NCBI GenBank assembly: GCA_012523595.1
Contig: JAAYIG010000241.1
Location: 1-40,631, forward strand
Reading direction: 5' to 3'
DNA length: 40,631 nucleotides
From: Fibrobacter sp.
GTDB lineage: Bacteria > Fibrobacterota > Chitinivibrionia > Chitinivibrionales > Chitinispirillaceae
Position 1 is the first letter of the stretch. The number at the start of each line of letters is the position of its first letter. The notes beneath the pieces are model-generated. The model saw nothing but the letters and a program-made list of their open reading frames with translations, did no database searches and had not been told where the DNA came from. The translations under genes and the position numbers were made by a program. Positions 1 through 7,804 of this stretch are shown one piece after another.

Positions 1-2
1 AT

Positions 3-326
3 GAGTTCGAAGCTTTTTGGGAATATGCATATACGCAGTCGGCAGAATCGTTCTTTAATGGTTGGATAACTGCCGCTTTGAAAAGCAGGCTTCAAGCGAT
101 CAAAAATTTCGCTTTAATGCTTCGTCGCCATGCAGTTCATATATTGCCGTTTGTTAAAACTAAACTTACTAATGCCATGTCTGAAGGCATCAATCGGATC
201 ATTAAAATTGTCAAGAATAGAGCAAGTGGTTTTGCGAATTTAGGGGCGTTTACCGATATGATTTTTCTGACTGTTGGAGATGTAGATATTCCTGCGCAAA
301 TTCCTGATCAATTTCGTATGGTATAA
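3..326 (+). CDS. ISL3-family transposase, C-terminal fragment (cut by window start)
   Basis: The reading frame is open from the left edge to a TAA at 324-326. The start lies outside the window, so the TTG at 78 is not a real start. The visible 107 residues look like the end of a DDE ISL3-type transposase: an aromatic-rich FWEYAYT stretch, a helix with HAVHILPF, then the conserved TNAMSEGIN segment, in which the Glu is probably the last acidic residue of the DDE triad, followed by a basic IKIVKNRASGF motif. Whether the element is intact cannot be seen. It lies upstream of, and co-oriented with, the secreted protein gene at 527. Confidence 0.8.
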   Translation, partial: EFEAFWEYAYTQSAESFFNGWITAALKSRLQAIKNFALMLRRHAVHILPFVKTKLTNAMSEGINRIIKIVKNRASGFANLGAFTDMIFLTVGDVDIPAQIPDQFRMV

Positions 327-370
327 ATATGGGCAGAAACACAATAAATACAACGAATTCAAGCCATTTT

Positions 371-396
371 CATATTGGGAGTTCCGGATATAGCCC
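371..396. repeat. Candidate right terminal inverted repeat of the ISL3-like element
   Basis: About 45 bp after the transposase stop the sequence runs GAGTTCCGGATATAGCCC. Read on the other strand it begins GGGCTATATCCGGAAC, which has the look of an IS end. The left end is outside the window, so the pairing cannot be tested. This is a guess from position and composition. Confidence 0.3.
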
Positions 397-428
397 ATTT
401 TTTTGATGGAGATGCCAGAGGCATAGAG

Positions 429-447
429 TCGGCATTTATGCTGCCGA
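429..447. repeat. Small GGCAT/TGCC hairpin, dispersed type
   Basis: The arms TCGGCA and TGCCGA flank a 7-nt loop. It resembles the GGCGGCAT-type hairpins at 1892-1915 and 4871-4892. It lies in the 200-bp gap between the transposase remnant and the gene at 527; the rest of that gap is AT-rich and shows no clear promoter palindrome. Confidence 0.4.
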
Positions 448-526
448 ATTGTGCCGTTGAACTATTTGATACCTGGAAGAAATATATTTTGAAAGTATAC
501 AGTGAAAAACCTGATGGGAAAAAATC

Positions 527-1837
527 ATGAAAGAAAATGGAAATTCCTTCGCTTGTCTGGTATTACTGACATCTGTACTGAAACTCTTCGCGCAGAGTAT
601 CACTGTGACCTTTTGCGGCTATTCAAGTTCAGATAATCTGCCTGTAGAACTTGACAGCGTTTATATATACAATTGCGATACCGGGGAAGATACGACGATT
701 TATGGCCCGATGGAACTTGCCTTTGTTATCCCGTCATCCGGAGCATCCCAACCCCGTCTTTTTCCCTCATTTAAAGCTGCACTTGAAACTCCGGGCGTGT
801 TTTACAATCTTCAGGGATGCAGAGTCCCTGGCATTAGATCAGATAAAAGAATTGAACCATTCACAGTTCAGGTTTTAATTGAAAAGAGAGATGGGTTTCA
901 AAGGAGAATAGTGGCAGTTGATAAGAATCAATTCACTGTGCCCGGACAATTGGAAAAAATCAGCCGGGAATTCAGAGATCCGGTGGGTAAAAGAGCCGAA
1001 TTTTCAGCCAGTGATTCTTTTTTGTTTGTCGGATTCGCAGATGGTTATGAAAACGATACTATAGCGAGAAGATCTGTTTACGATGGTGAACTTCTGGAAT
1101 TCAAATTTACCGCTCAGACAAATGGCCGTATATGGTACGACTGGGTGTATTATTCCAGGGATAGCCTGGTTACATGGGGATTTGGTAATACAGAACAGGC
1201 ATACAGAAGCAATGACAGGAAATATAACTGGTATGTTGATCAGGCAAATACCGGGACTCACTCCAACAGTAACTGCGGTCCGTCATCAGCAGAAATGGCC
1301 TCCAGATGGGCGGATAGTTTGTATACCGGCTCTGCTGAAGAAGCAAGAAGCCTGTTCAGGCCTGAAGGCGGGTGGTGGTATACAAGTGATGTTATCAGCT
1401 ATCTGACTCTGCATAATATCCCGAATCACACGGTACGTTTTGACAATACTTCCAATATCCGGGAGTTGATCGACCAGGGAAACATTCTTATTTCATGTCT
1501 AACCACCGCGGAATTGCGTCGAAATACAAACAATGCTCATCGTGTTGACCGGTTTTACAGTTACGGGGACGGGCATTTTCTTGTCATTAAAGGATATAGA
1601 ATTGTAAATGATTCCGCTCTTTTTGAGGTCTATGATCCCAATAACTGGAATGCAAAATATTCAGACAATTCTCAAAAAGGCAAAAACCGTCATTACCGCG
1701 AATCTGATATGTCAAATGCGATCTCCAAATGGTGGAATTATCTGATTGTTGTGAGTGAAAAAGGTACTGCAGCCAAGAGAATGCCGTTTAAAAATGTGGT
1801 CGACCCGGACACAATAGAGCATGCGCGGGGACGGTGA
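527..1837 (+). CDS. Secreted protein with C39-like (papain-fold) cysteine peptidase domain
   Basis: 436 residues. The N-terminus has a short hydrophobic export signal (about residues 8-23, ending FAQS). Residues 25-235 are not recognised and look beta-rich. The C-terminal part has the hallmarks of a C39-like peptidase: NCGPSS with Cys250 at a helix start, GHFLVIKGY with His350, and a following YDPNN with Asp370, in the Cys-His-Asp order of the family. Gln239 lies 11 residues before the Cys and might form the oxyanion hole. The substrate is unknown; no bacteriocin or ABC transporter gene is adjacent, so a free extracellular peptidase is likelier than a leader-cleaving exporter. It has no C-terminal sorting domain, unlike the hydrolases downstream. 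The SD is weak (TGGGAAAA). A hairpin terminator follows directly. Confidence 0.72.
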   Translation: MKENGNSFACLVLLTSVLKLFAQSITVTFCGYSSSDNLPVELDSVYIYNCDTGEDTTIYGPMELAFVIPSSGASQPRLFPSFKAALETPGVFYNLQGCRVPGIRSDKRIEPFTVQVLIEKRDGFQRRIVAVDKNQFTVPGQLEKISREFRDPVGKRAEFSASDSFLFVGFADGYENDTIARRSVYDGELLEFKFTAQTNGRIWYDWVYYSRDSLVTWGFGNTEQAYRSNDRKYNWYVDQANTGTHSNSNCGPSSAEMASRWADSLYTGSAEEARSLFRPEGGWWYTSDVISYLTLHNIPNHTVRFDNTSNIRELIDQGNILISCLTTAELRRNTNNAHRVDRFYSYGDGHFLVIKGYRIVNDSALFEVYDPNNWNAKYSDNSQKGKNRHYRESDMSNAISKWWNYLIVVSEKGTAAKRMPFKNVVDPDTIEHARGR

Positions 1838-1863
1838 ATGTAAACAATATGATCCGGTTTTCT

Positions 1864-1884
1864 AGCCCGGTTTACCGGGCTTTA
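1864..1884 (+). terminator. Rho-independent terminator of the C39-like gene
   Basis: A perfect 7-bp stem AGCCCGG/CCGGGCT with a TTTA loop is followed by a short T-rich tract. It lies 26 bp after the stop at 1837. Confidence 0.7.
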
Positions 1885-1891
1885 TTTGGTT

Positions 1892-1915
1892 AGAGGTGGC
1901 ATTTATGCCGCCTCT
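1892..1915. repeat. GGCGGCAT-type palindromic repeat
   Basis: Arms AGAGGTGGC and GCCGCCTCT (one G-T pair) surround a 6-nt loop. Further partial copies (ATGCCGCCG, ATACCGCCG) run on to about 1936. Its close relative is at 4871-4892. It lies between convergent genes and may act as a bidirectional transcription stop. Confidence 0.5.
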
Positions 1916-1943
1916 TATGCCGCCGTTTATACCGCCGAAAAAA

Positions 1944-2408
1944 TTAAACCTGTGTTGTCAGAAAAACCTGTAAAGTCATCTGTTCAATCTGACTCTGAAG
2001 TCCTTCGATATCATCCATGTGAGCGTCTTCGTCATTCAAAATCTCCTGAAGAAGATCACGTGTGGCAAAGTCTTTCACTTCACCCGCAAGAGCAATTGCA
2101 TTGTTGTAGGCTGCGATAGCATCGGTTTCCGCAACACGGTCGTTTTCCAACTGCTTCGCGACATCGGACCCGATATGAATCTTGTTGAGCGATGAGACAA
2201 CCGGAACACCTTCCAGAAAAAGAATCCGTCCGATCAGCTTTTCTGCATGCTTCATTTCATCGATGGCTCTTTTTTCGAAATGTTTATGCAGCTTTTCATA
2301 TCCCCAGTCTTCGCACATTTCTGAGTGAACCATATACTGGTTGATAGCTGTGAGTTCGTCGGCCAGAAGCGCATTCAGCGCACTAACAAGCTTTTCATTA
2401 CCTTTCAT
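1944..2408 (-). CDS. bfr: Bacterioferritin
   Basis: 154 residues, the normal length of the family. It stores iron as a ferric mineral inside a 24-subunit cytoplasmic shell, oxidising Fe(II) at a di-iron centre. All ferroxidase ligands are present at the standard positions: Glu18, Glu51, His54, Glu94, Glu127 and His130. Met52, the axial haem ligand that separates Bfr from plain ferritins, is also present, so haem binding is predicted. An SD (GAAAGG) sits about 9 nt before the ATG. It has its own sigma70-like promoter and is transcribed away from the CAZyme locus, so it looks like an unrelated housekeeping neighbour. Confidence 0.96.
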   Translation of the reverse strand: MKGNEKLVSALNALLADELTAINQYMVHSEMCEDWGYEKLHKHFEKRAIDEMKHAEKLIGRILFLEGVPVVSSLNKIHIGSDVAKQLENDRVAETDAIAAYNNAIALAGEVKDFATRDLLQEILNDEDAHMDDIEGLQSQIEQMTLQVFLTTQV

Positions 2409-2471
2409 AAGAGGTTACCTTTCAATGAAAGTGGTTAAAGGTGATTTATAAGCAATAAATGAAGTTAAATC

Positions 2472-2501
2472 ATTATACAGTAAATTCACTCATTTATACA
2501 A
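2472..2501 (-). promoter_or_regulatory. Predicted sigma70-type promoter of bfr
   Basis: On the minus strand TTGTAT (2501-2496) and TATAAT (2477-2472) are 18 nt apart and sit about 65 nt before the start codon. The surrounding 2430-2560 stretch is very AT-rich and contains no other gene. Confidence 0.55.
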
Positions 2502-2608
2502 TGAATAATGTACAATTTATAAATTAATATACGAAAAGAACACTGGAAATATTCCGGGTAAAGATCGCAAACCCGGTGAAGTTTACCAGGGTCAGTATGG
2601 TTCCTGTC

Positions 2609-2642
2609 AAAAAAAAAGCCGAAGGCTGAATGCCTTCGGCTT
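2609..2642 (-). terminator. Rho-independent terminator of the GH10 xylanase gene
   Basis: On the minus strand an 11-bp perfect stem (AAGCCGAAGGC with its complement) with an ATTCA loop is followed by a run of about nine T. It begins about 25 bp after the stop codon at 2668. Confidence 0.9.
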
Positions 2643-2667
2643 ACTGACACAAATAAGACCTGTCCCT

Positions 2668-4722
2668 TTATTTTAATACAAATCCTGATTTGTGAACCAG
2701 ATCGGAACTGTTAACCTTAACAACATAATAGCCTTTTGGCAGCCCTGCAGTGTTGATACTGCAGTTTTTATTGAATGTCGCCGAACGCACAACATTACCT
2801 CTCAGATCATAAACATTCAGAACTGATCTGCTGTTTTGTGAATTGTTAAGACTGATATTTACAGCGTTTCCGTTCTGACGGACAGTTATGTTGTTTGCTT
2901 TTGATGCTTTTACCGGTAAAGAAGCGTTAACTGCCTCAATTTCATAAAGTGAGACGTTGTCGACAAATACTGTCGGGGTGCTCAATCCCACACTGAACTC
3001 CACTCTTGAATCCTCATACGTAGGATCTCTCATGATAAAATCAAGTGTGAAAGTCTGCTTTGTAGTTGTGAGATTAACCTCTCGTGATCCATTCAAAATA
3101 TTCTCACCTTCTTCTCCAAAAAAAGAAGTATAGGGGCTGACCGGCATACCGACATTAACAAAAAGGGTTCTGTTAGAAGCTGCACGAGCATCGTAAATCA
3201 GACGGTAGGCCTTACCCTGTTCAAGCCGAATACCCGGCTGGACCACCTGCAGGTCGTAGTAGTTATTAGCTGTAGTAGTAACTGTCAGACGATACTCTCC
3301 GTTAACCACATCGCCTGAACCGGATCCGCTCCAATTGTTGAATGTCCAGTTTTTTGTTCCTGCTGAAAAAGATCCATTCACAACAAGATCCTGCTTGCCA
3401 TCCGTAGTAGTAAAATTAGCCGTGATTTCTTTCGTGGCATCCATCTTGACTGTCAGAGGGTTCTGATTCCCGGTAGCACTTCCGGTCCAGCCACTGAATA
3501 CCCAGCCTTCAGATGGCGTAGCAGTGAGTATAACCTGGGCGTCTTTCTCATAAGTGGTATTATCCGGGTTGCGTGTCACAGAGCCTCTTCCTCTTGTGCT
3601 GACTGTGAGGCTGTAGCTTGAGCCGCCACCCTTAAGAAAATTCGGGTAATCGTTTGGTGGATTGGGGTTGTTTTTGATGAACTCCCTGAGCCAGGTCATG
3701 GCCGGACGATCTTGCCCGTTGGTTCTTATTATACCCGTGTTTTCAACCCATGTAGAACCAAGAATGTAACCCCAGATCGTGATACCAACAACCTTGGGGT
3801 GATTCCACATCTCTGTGATATGATTTTTGTAGTTATTAAGCTGAGCCTGATCATCTCCTTCGCCTATATCATATTCTGAGATAAGCATCGGAACCTTTAT
3901 TGAATTCCAGATATCATCCAGGCGTGATTTGAGAGTACTTGCAGAAGTATTTTTCAGACCATGTGCCTGGAAACCCACAGCGTCAATCGGCGCTCCGGCT
4001 TGTATAAGCTTGGGTATGATCTGCTTTATCCATTGGATTTCATTATTCCACTCAAGAGTGTTGTAGTCGTTGTAAATAAGAATAGCATTGGGCCAGCGCT
4101 CCCGGGCCATTTTGAAGGATTGAACAATCCACTCATATCCGGTGGAACCTGTTCCTCCAAGAGCCTCACGGAAAGGAATAGGAGCATGTTTACCGGCATT
4201 CCAGTTGTTGGGATCTGACATGTACGCTTCATTTACCACGTCGATCATTTGAACATCAGGATATCTTGCCGCTGCGGCGTCAAACCATTCGATAATTTCT
4301 GCCTTCTGCTCTGAAGTAGAGAGATTGTTCATCCAATCGGGGTACTGGCTTCCCCATATAAGAGTGTGGAATTTCCAGGGGATACCATGCTGTTTTGCAT
4401 AGTTGGCAATATTGTCTCCACCACTCCAGTTCATCTGGTCACGGGTTCTTTCCACAGACCCCCATTTGTGCTCGTTTTCACCAGTGATCTGGTTCCACAT
4501 AGAGATGAAATCGTCCCGTACCCGGCCGTTTGTAGTGATATTCCCCAAAAACTTATTGGCTCCTTTGGCAAGCTGGGCTTCTGAGATACCCGTAAAAAGG
4601 AACACAAACGTGAAAACAAAGCAGGCGATCGGAACCGCTAACGCTTTGACTGGCATAGAATTGGATCTTCCCACTGCCAGTGTGGGTTTAATGAATTTTT
4701 GTTTAACTCGATTTGGTTTCAT
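2668..4722 (-). CDS. Secreted GH10 endo-1,4-beta-xylanase with InlB-type repeat, CBM4/9-like module and C-terminal sorting domain
   Basis: 684 residues. It hydrolyses internal beta-1,4 bonds of xylan outside the cell. A hydrophobic export signal lies at about 28-48, cleaved after SEA; the 22-residue N-terminal extension is unusual, and Met23 is an alternative start, but the first ATG has a strong GGGGGCGGA SD. The GH10 barrel (about 52-350) shows ITGENEHKW, HTLIWG, DVVNEAY with acid/base Glu165, GFQAHG, and ISEYDIG with nucleophile Glu283. An InlB B-type repeat (371-438, GWVFSGWTG), a CBM4/9-like jelly roll (445-595) and a sorting domain (about 610-684, LNVYDLRGNVVRS and GLPKGYYVVKV) follow. 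It has its own palindrome promoter and terminator. Confidence 0.95.
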   Translation of the reverse strand: MKPNRVKQKFIKPTLAVGRSNSMPVKALAVPIACFVFTFVFLFTGISEAQLAKGANKFLGNITTNGRVRDDFISMWNQITGENEHKWGSVERTRDQMNWSGGDNIANYAKQHGIPWKFHTLIWGSQYPDWMNNLSTSEQKAEIIEWFDAAAARYPDVQMIDVVNEAYMSDPNNWNAGKHAPIPFREALGGTGSTGYEWIVQSFKMARERWPNAILIYNDYNTLEWNNEIQWIKQIIPKLIQAGAPIDAVGFQAHGLKNTSASTLKSRLDDIWNSIKVPMLISEYDIGEGDDQAQLNNYKNHITEMWNHPKVVGITIWGYILGSTWVENTGIIRTNGQDRPAMTWLREFIKNNPNPPNDYPNFLKGGGSSYSLTVSTRGRGSVTRNPDNTTYEKDAQVILTATPSEGWVFSGWTGSATGNQNPLTVKMDATKEITANFTTTDGKQDLVVNGSFSAGTKNWTFNNWSGSGSGDVVNGEYRLTVTTTANNYYDLQVVQPGIRLEQGKAYRLIYDARAASNRTLFVNVGMPVSPYTSFFGEEGENILNGSREVNLTTTKQTFTLDFIMRDPTYEDSRVEFSVGLSTPTVFVDNVSLYEIEAVNASLPVKASKANNITVRQNGNAVNISLNNSQNSRSVLNVYDLRGNVVRSATFNKNCSINTAGLPKGYYVVKVNSSDLVHKSGFVLK

Positions 4723-4785
4723 TCCGCCCCCCTTTTTTACCTTTCGATCGGAACGATGGTGTTGAACAAAAAGTTGATTAATTCT

Positions 4786-4861
4786 AATATAAGGAGAGTA
4801 ATCACCGGAATCCTGTTAATTTTGCCGGTCTTGTGCATTTTCTGTTGAACTTTAGTTCAAC
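4786..4861 (-). promoter_or_regulatory. Promoter of GH10 xylanase: class A palindrome plus -10 box
   Basis: The palindrome GTTGAA-N6-TTCAAC (4844-4861) is extended to TGTTGAA/TTCAACA. On the minus strand it is followed after 52 nt by TATATT (4791-4786), giving a predicted leader of about 57 nt. No TTGACA-like -35 box is seen, which suggests an activator-dependent promoter. The flank GAAAATGCA after the palindrome recurs at the GH27 promoter (10613-10640). Confidence 0.65.
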
Positions 4862-4870
4862 ATTTTTTCT

Positions 4871-4892
4871 GAGGCGGCATAAGTGCCGCCTC
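4871..4892. repeat. GGCGGCAT-type palindromic repeat, second clear copy
   Basis: GAGGCGGCA and TGCCGCCTC form a perfect 9-bp stem around a 4-nt loop. It sits between the terminator of the GH127 gene and the promoter palindrome of the xylanase gene. It is related to 1892-1915. Confidence 0.55.
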
Positions 4893-4897
4893 TAGCG

Positions 4898-4923
4898 AAA
4901 AAAAAGCCCGGTGAACCGGGCTT
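4898..4923 (-). terminator. Rho-independent terminator of the GH127 gene
   Basis: On the minus strand an 8-bp stem AAGCCCGG/CCGGGCTT with a TTCA loop is followed by eight T. It lies about 40 bp after the stop codon at 4964. Confidence 0.9.
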
Positions 4924-4963
4924 AGGAAACAAAACCGGCTTGCGATACCGGTTCTGATCAGGC

Positions 4964-7603
4964 TCAATAGACCTGGAAGAGTTTCTTCGAAATCGTCTGA
5001 TTTCTGGACTTGATCTGTATGGTGTAAACACCCTTTTGTGTTATTGCAGGTATGTTGTTAATAACCAGGTTTTCAGAAACTGCCTTCATCTCCGTTATCC
5101 GTTTTCCTGACAACGAATATATTGCAATTCTGCGTGAGGGATCTTTTGCCCCGAATGACAATTTCAGGATACCATTTTGGCTGTTTATGGAAAAACCGGC
5201 AGGTAGTTTTTTCTGCACACTTTCAGGCGTATTCACCGCGTCTTTTCTCAATAACCGCACATAGAAGACTCCTCCTACCATACCGGTAGATGCCTGGAAT
5301 TTGACAGTGATCTCATCTTTACCGGATACCATGCTGTTGGGAATGGGATACTCCTGATTGATGAACTGATCTTTGTTCCATTTACCGACAATGTTTTCGG
5401 TGACAAGCTTCTCTCCATCGATAAGGATATCGAATGTACGGGTACATCCCTCATTTCCCCAGTACCTTACCATAAGAGAGAGATCTTTTTCTCCATTTGT
5501 AAGCAGGTTATAACTGAAAAATCCGCCGTTTCCACCGCTGCAACTCCCGGCATCACGGTAAAATTCACCATTGTGGCTGCCGGTCTGGGAGTTTTCAGAT
5601 TGCAAATTGTGATCTACTTCAGGCTGCTGCTCACCTGGAGCGACCTTATCTATTGTTCGCCTGTCAAGTATGAGTAACTCTTCTTCGTCTTCAACGCTGC
5701 CACCCTCCGTTAGCCAGTAAATCATATAGCGGGAATCGTGAATGCGGAAAAACGGCTCAAGAACAAGCTGAGAGCCGGTCCAGTTTCCGATCAGTCCCTG
5801 AGAGGTAAAGGTCATCTGCTGACCGTTACCGCGAACAAGTTTGGATGGAATTGATGTCCGGCTGCCGAGAAGTTTAGGTGCTGAGTTCAGAGAGTAAAGA
5901 GCTCCGCTGGCAATGTGTCCCCATCTGCCTGCATCTGCTATAAGGCCATTGAGGTCCCGGTTTTCGGTTTTTGCTCCCAGAAGAATCGGACCGTGCATCA
6001 AAGCCACATAAGAGGGGACATTGGGCATCTCCTCAATTCTGGTGTGCATTGGTAGAATCACAGTTACGACCTCACCATTGCTCCATGTCCTGTCGATTTC
6101 ATAATAGGATGAAGGCTGTGAAGTTGAAGGGAGTGTGTCTGTTCCTATGATAATTTTCAGGGAACCTGCAGGAACCCAGAAGGGATGACGGATAAGCAGC
6201 TTGAACCTGGATGAAGAAGCAGTGCTTATGGTCAACTGGGTGCGTTCCTCATCGGGAAAACGGGTCTCCTGCCTGATCTTTACCCCTTTATCTTTCCAGT
6301 TAAGCTCGGATGCGACAAACAGATTAACAAAAAGAGAGTCGCTCTTGCGGGAATAGATAAGCTGGCTGTACTTGCCGTGATTTTCCATTCCTGTACCCAC
6401 ACAGCACCACATCGCTACATCTGGAGCAGAATAGACTCTGTAATGACGCGGACGGGCTGGAGTAAAATAAACGTATCCTCCATGGGTGGGGTGCTGAGAT
6501 GAGAGAATATGGTTGAACATCGTGCGTTCATAGAAATCGACGTATCTCGCATCATTTGTCATGCGAAAGAGCCCTTCCGAGAGCTTGAGCATGTTATGAG
6601 AATTACAGGTTTCCGGCCCCTCCCGTTCTGTTGTGTAATCGATGCAGTCTGCAGCTGGGGGAAAATGCTCTCTTCTGCTGTTGCCGCCGAAGGCAAGGCT
6701 TCTTTTTCCCGTCACTGTTTCCCAGAAAAATCTTGCAGCTTTGAAGTATGTGTTATCGTTATCCATTTCAGCTATGCGCTGAAATCCAACAGCCTTTGGT
6801 ACCTGGGTGTTTGCATGCAGGTTGTCAAGATTGTCGGTTCCCGATGACATAGGGGTGAGAATTGTCCTGTGAGAGAGCTTTTTTGCCATGGTGAGATATT
6901 TGGTATCCTTGGTCATCTGGTATGCATCGGCGTAGACCTCATTGATGCCACCGTGTTCATTCCCGAGCATCCCCTGAATCTGGTTATCGGATAGCCCGGA
7001 GAGGATTTTGATCCCCCAGTCACAGAGCTTTAAAAACACCTGCCTTGCAGTTTCGCTGCCACCGTAAAGCCAGGCATCCCTGAGCCCTGCATAGGTTTTG
7101 TGGATATTATACCAGGGTACCCAGTAATCCCAGACCTTCCCTGTATTACCTTTTTTTATCTCCCGCCACAGTGGTTTTCCGTTGGGGATGCCGCTGACAT
7201 ATCCCACAAAATCGGCATCTTTACCATTTGCATCCTGACACTTCTTAAGTTCATCAATCATATAATCCATACGCTCTTTACATTGTGCATCACCTGTCGC
7301 AGCATAATGTATCGCAAGAGCGGAGAGATAATGTCCCCCGACATGCCCGTCCAGACCGGCCCAGTTGGAATAGTTTGACACTCCTTTGGTCGAAAGACCG
7401 GCATCAGCACGATAACAGTAAAGCAGACGGTCGACATTGTATTTCATTAAATGGCTTATGTTGAGATCCATGGAGTGTTTAAACGGGCCATCCAGAAGCG
7501 TGACATCACCGAGCGGAAACTCATTGGTATAAAGTTTGTCCTGTGCAGACGCGTTGATTGTCAAGAGCATCACAGCAGTCAAGTAAAGAAAAAACCTGTT
7601 CAT
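4964..7603 (-). CDS. Secreted GH127 beta-L-arabinofuranosidase-type enzyme with sorting domain
   Basis: 879 residues. GH127 enzymes release beta-L-arabinofuranose with a cysteine nucleophile held by a zinc site. The signal peptide is at 1-20, cleaved ASA/Q. The (alpha/alpha)6 domain starts with LYTNEFPLGDVTLLDGPF and carries the metal/catalytic residues Glu331 and Cys333 (GPETCNSHNM) and the Cys400-Cys401 pair (MWCCVGTGMENHG), matching the E-x-C plus CC pattern of characterised HypBA1. A beta-sandwich region follows, then at about 680-795 a DUF6805-like C-terminal domain, then a sorting domain ending in KKLFQVY. The SD AAGGAGG is excellent. It lies downstream of lipoprotein gene I on the same strand, with a 200-bp gap that holds a large palindrome. 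Family is firm; exact linkage specificity is inferred. Confidence 0.92.
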   Translation of the reverse strand: MNRFFLYLTAVMLLTINASAQDKLYTNEFPLGDVTLLDGPFKHSMDLNISHLMKYNVDRLLYCYRADAGLSTKGVSNYSNWAGLDGHVGGHYLSALAIHYAATGDAQCKERMDYMIDELKKCQDANGKDADFVGYVSGIPNGKPLWREIKKGNTGKVWDYWVPWYNIHKTYAGLRDAWLYGGSETARQVFLKLCDWGIKILSGLSDNQIQGMLGNEHGGINEVYADAYQMTKDTKYLTMAKKLSHRTILTPMSSGTDNLDNLHANTQVPKAVGFQRIAEMDNDNTYFKAARFFWETVTGKRSLAFGGNSRREHFPPAADCIDYTTEREGPETCNSHNMLKLSEGLFRMTNDARYVDFYERTMFNHILSSQHPTHGGYVYFTPARPRHYRVYSAPDVAMWCCVGTGMENHGKYSQLIYSRKSDSLFVNLFVASELNWKDKGVKIRQETRFPDEERTQLTISTASSSRFKLLIRHPFWVPAGSLKIIIGTDTLPSTSQPSSYYEIDRTWSNGEVVTVILPMHTRIEEMPNVPSYVALMHGPILLGAKTENRDLNGLIADAGRWGHIASGALYSLNSAPKLLGSRTSIPSKLVRGNGQQMTFTSQGLIGNWTGSQLVLEPFFRIHDSRYMIYWLTEGGSVEDEEELLILDRRTIDKVAPGEQQPEVDHNLQSENSQTGSHNGEFYRDAGSCSGGNGGFFSYNLLTNGEKDLSLMVRYWGNEGCTRTFDILIDGEKLVTENIVGKWNKDQFINQEYPIPNSMVSGKDEITVKFQASTGMVGGVFYVRLLRKDAVNTPESVQKKLPAGFSINSQNGILKLSFGAKDPSRRIAIYSLSGKRITEMKAVSENLVINNIPAITQKGVYTIQIKSRNQTISKKLFQVY

Positions 7604-7682
7604 AATGCCTGTCCTCCTTTTTTAAGACGATGTATCTTTCGGTTAATGATTTATGTCCTTGTAACAGTTTTCTCACTCTTCT

Positions 7683-7768
7683 TTTCGGTATCGGTATCTG
7701 TATCGAAAATTCAAGGATCGGTTGTAAATATGTGATTACAAAATATCGATTCCGATACCGACCCCGAA
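7683..7768. repeat. About 86-bp quasi-palindrome upstream of GH127
   Basis: The left part runs TTTTCGG, CGGTATC, GATCGG, TTGTAA. The right part mirrors it as TTACAA, CGATTCCGATACCG, CCGAAAA. The core is TTGTAA-N8-TTACAA (7722-7741), an 18-20 bp TGT..ACA palindrome like the promoter operators, but a -10-like TAAATC on the minus strand (7653-7648) is 68 nt away, so the standard spacing does not hold. The arms consist of GATNCC hexamers also seen at 19036-19053. It could be a terminator for the lipoprotein gene, an operator cluster, or both. Confidence 0.6.
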
Positions 7769-7804
7769 AACAAAAGGTATCGGTTTGATATATGAGGCAG
7801 ATAT

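Noticed and set aside
527-1837. Bacteriocin-processing C39 peptidase of an ABC exporter
   Set aside because: There are no transmembrane or ATPase domains and no small double-glycine peptide gene nearby. Only the peptidase fold motifs are present, behind a secretion signal.
4761-4778. Second class A site in the xylanase leader (GTTGAA then GTTGAT)
   Set aside because: The second half is not the inverted arm, and the site would lie downstream of the predicted transcription start.
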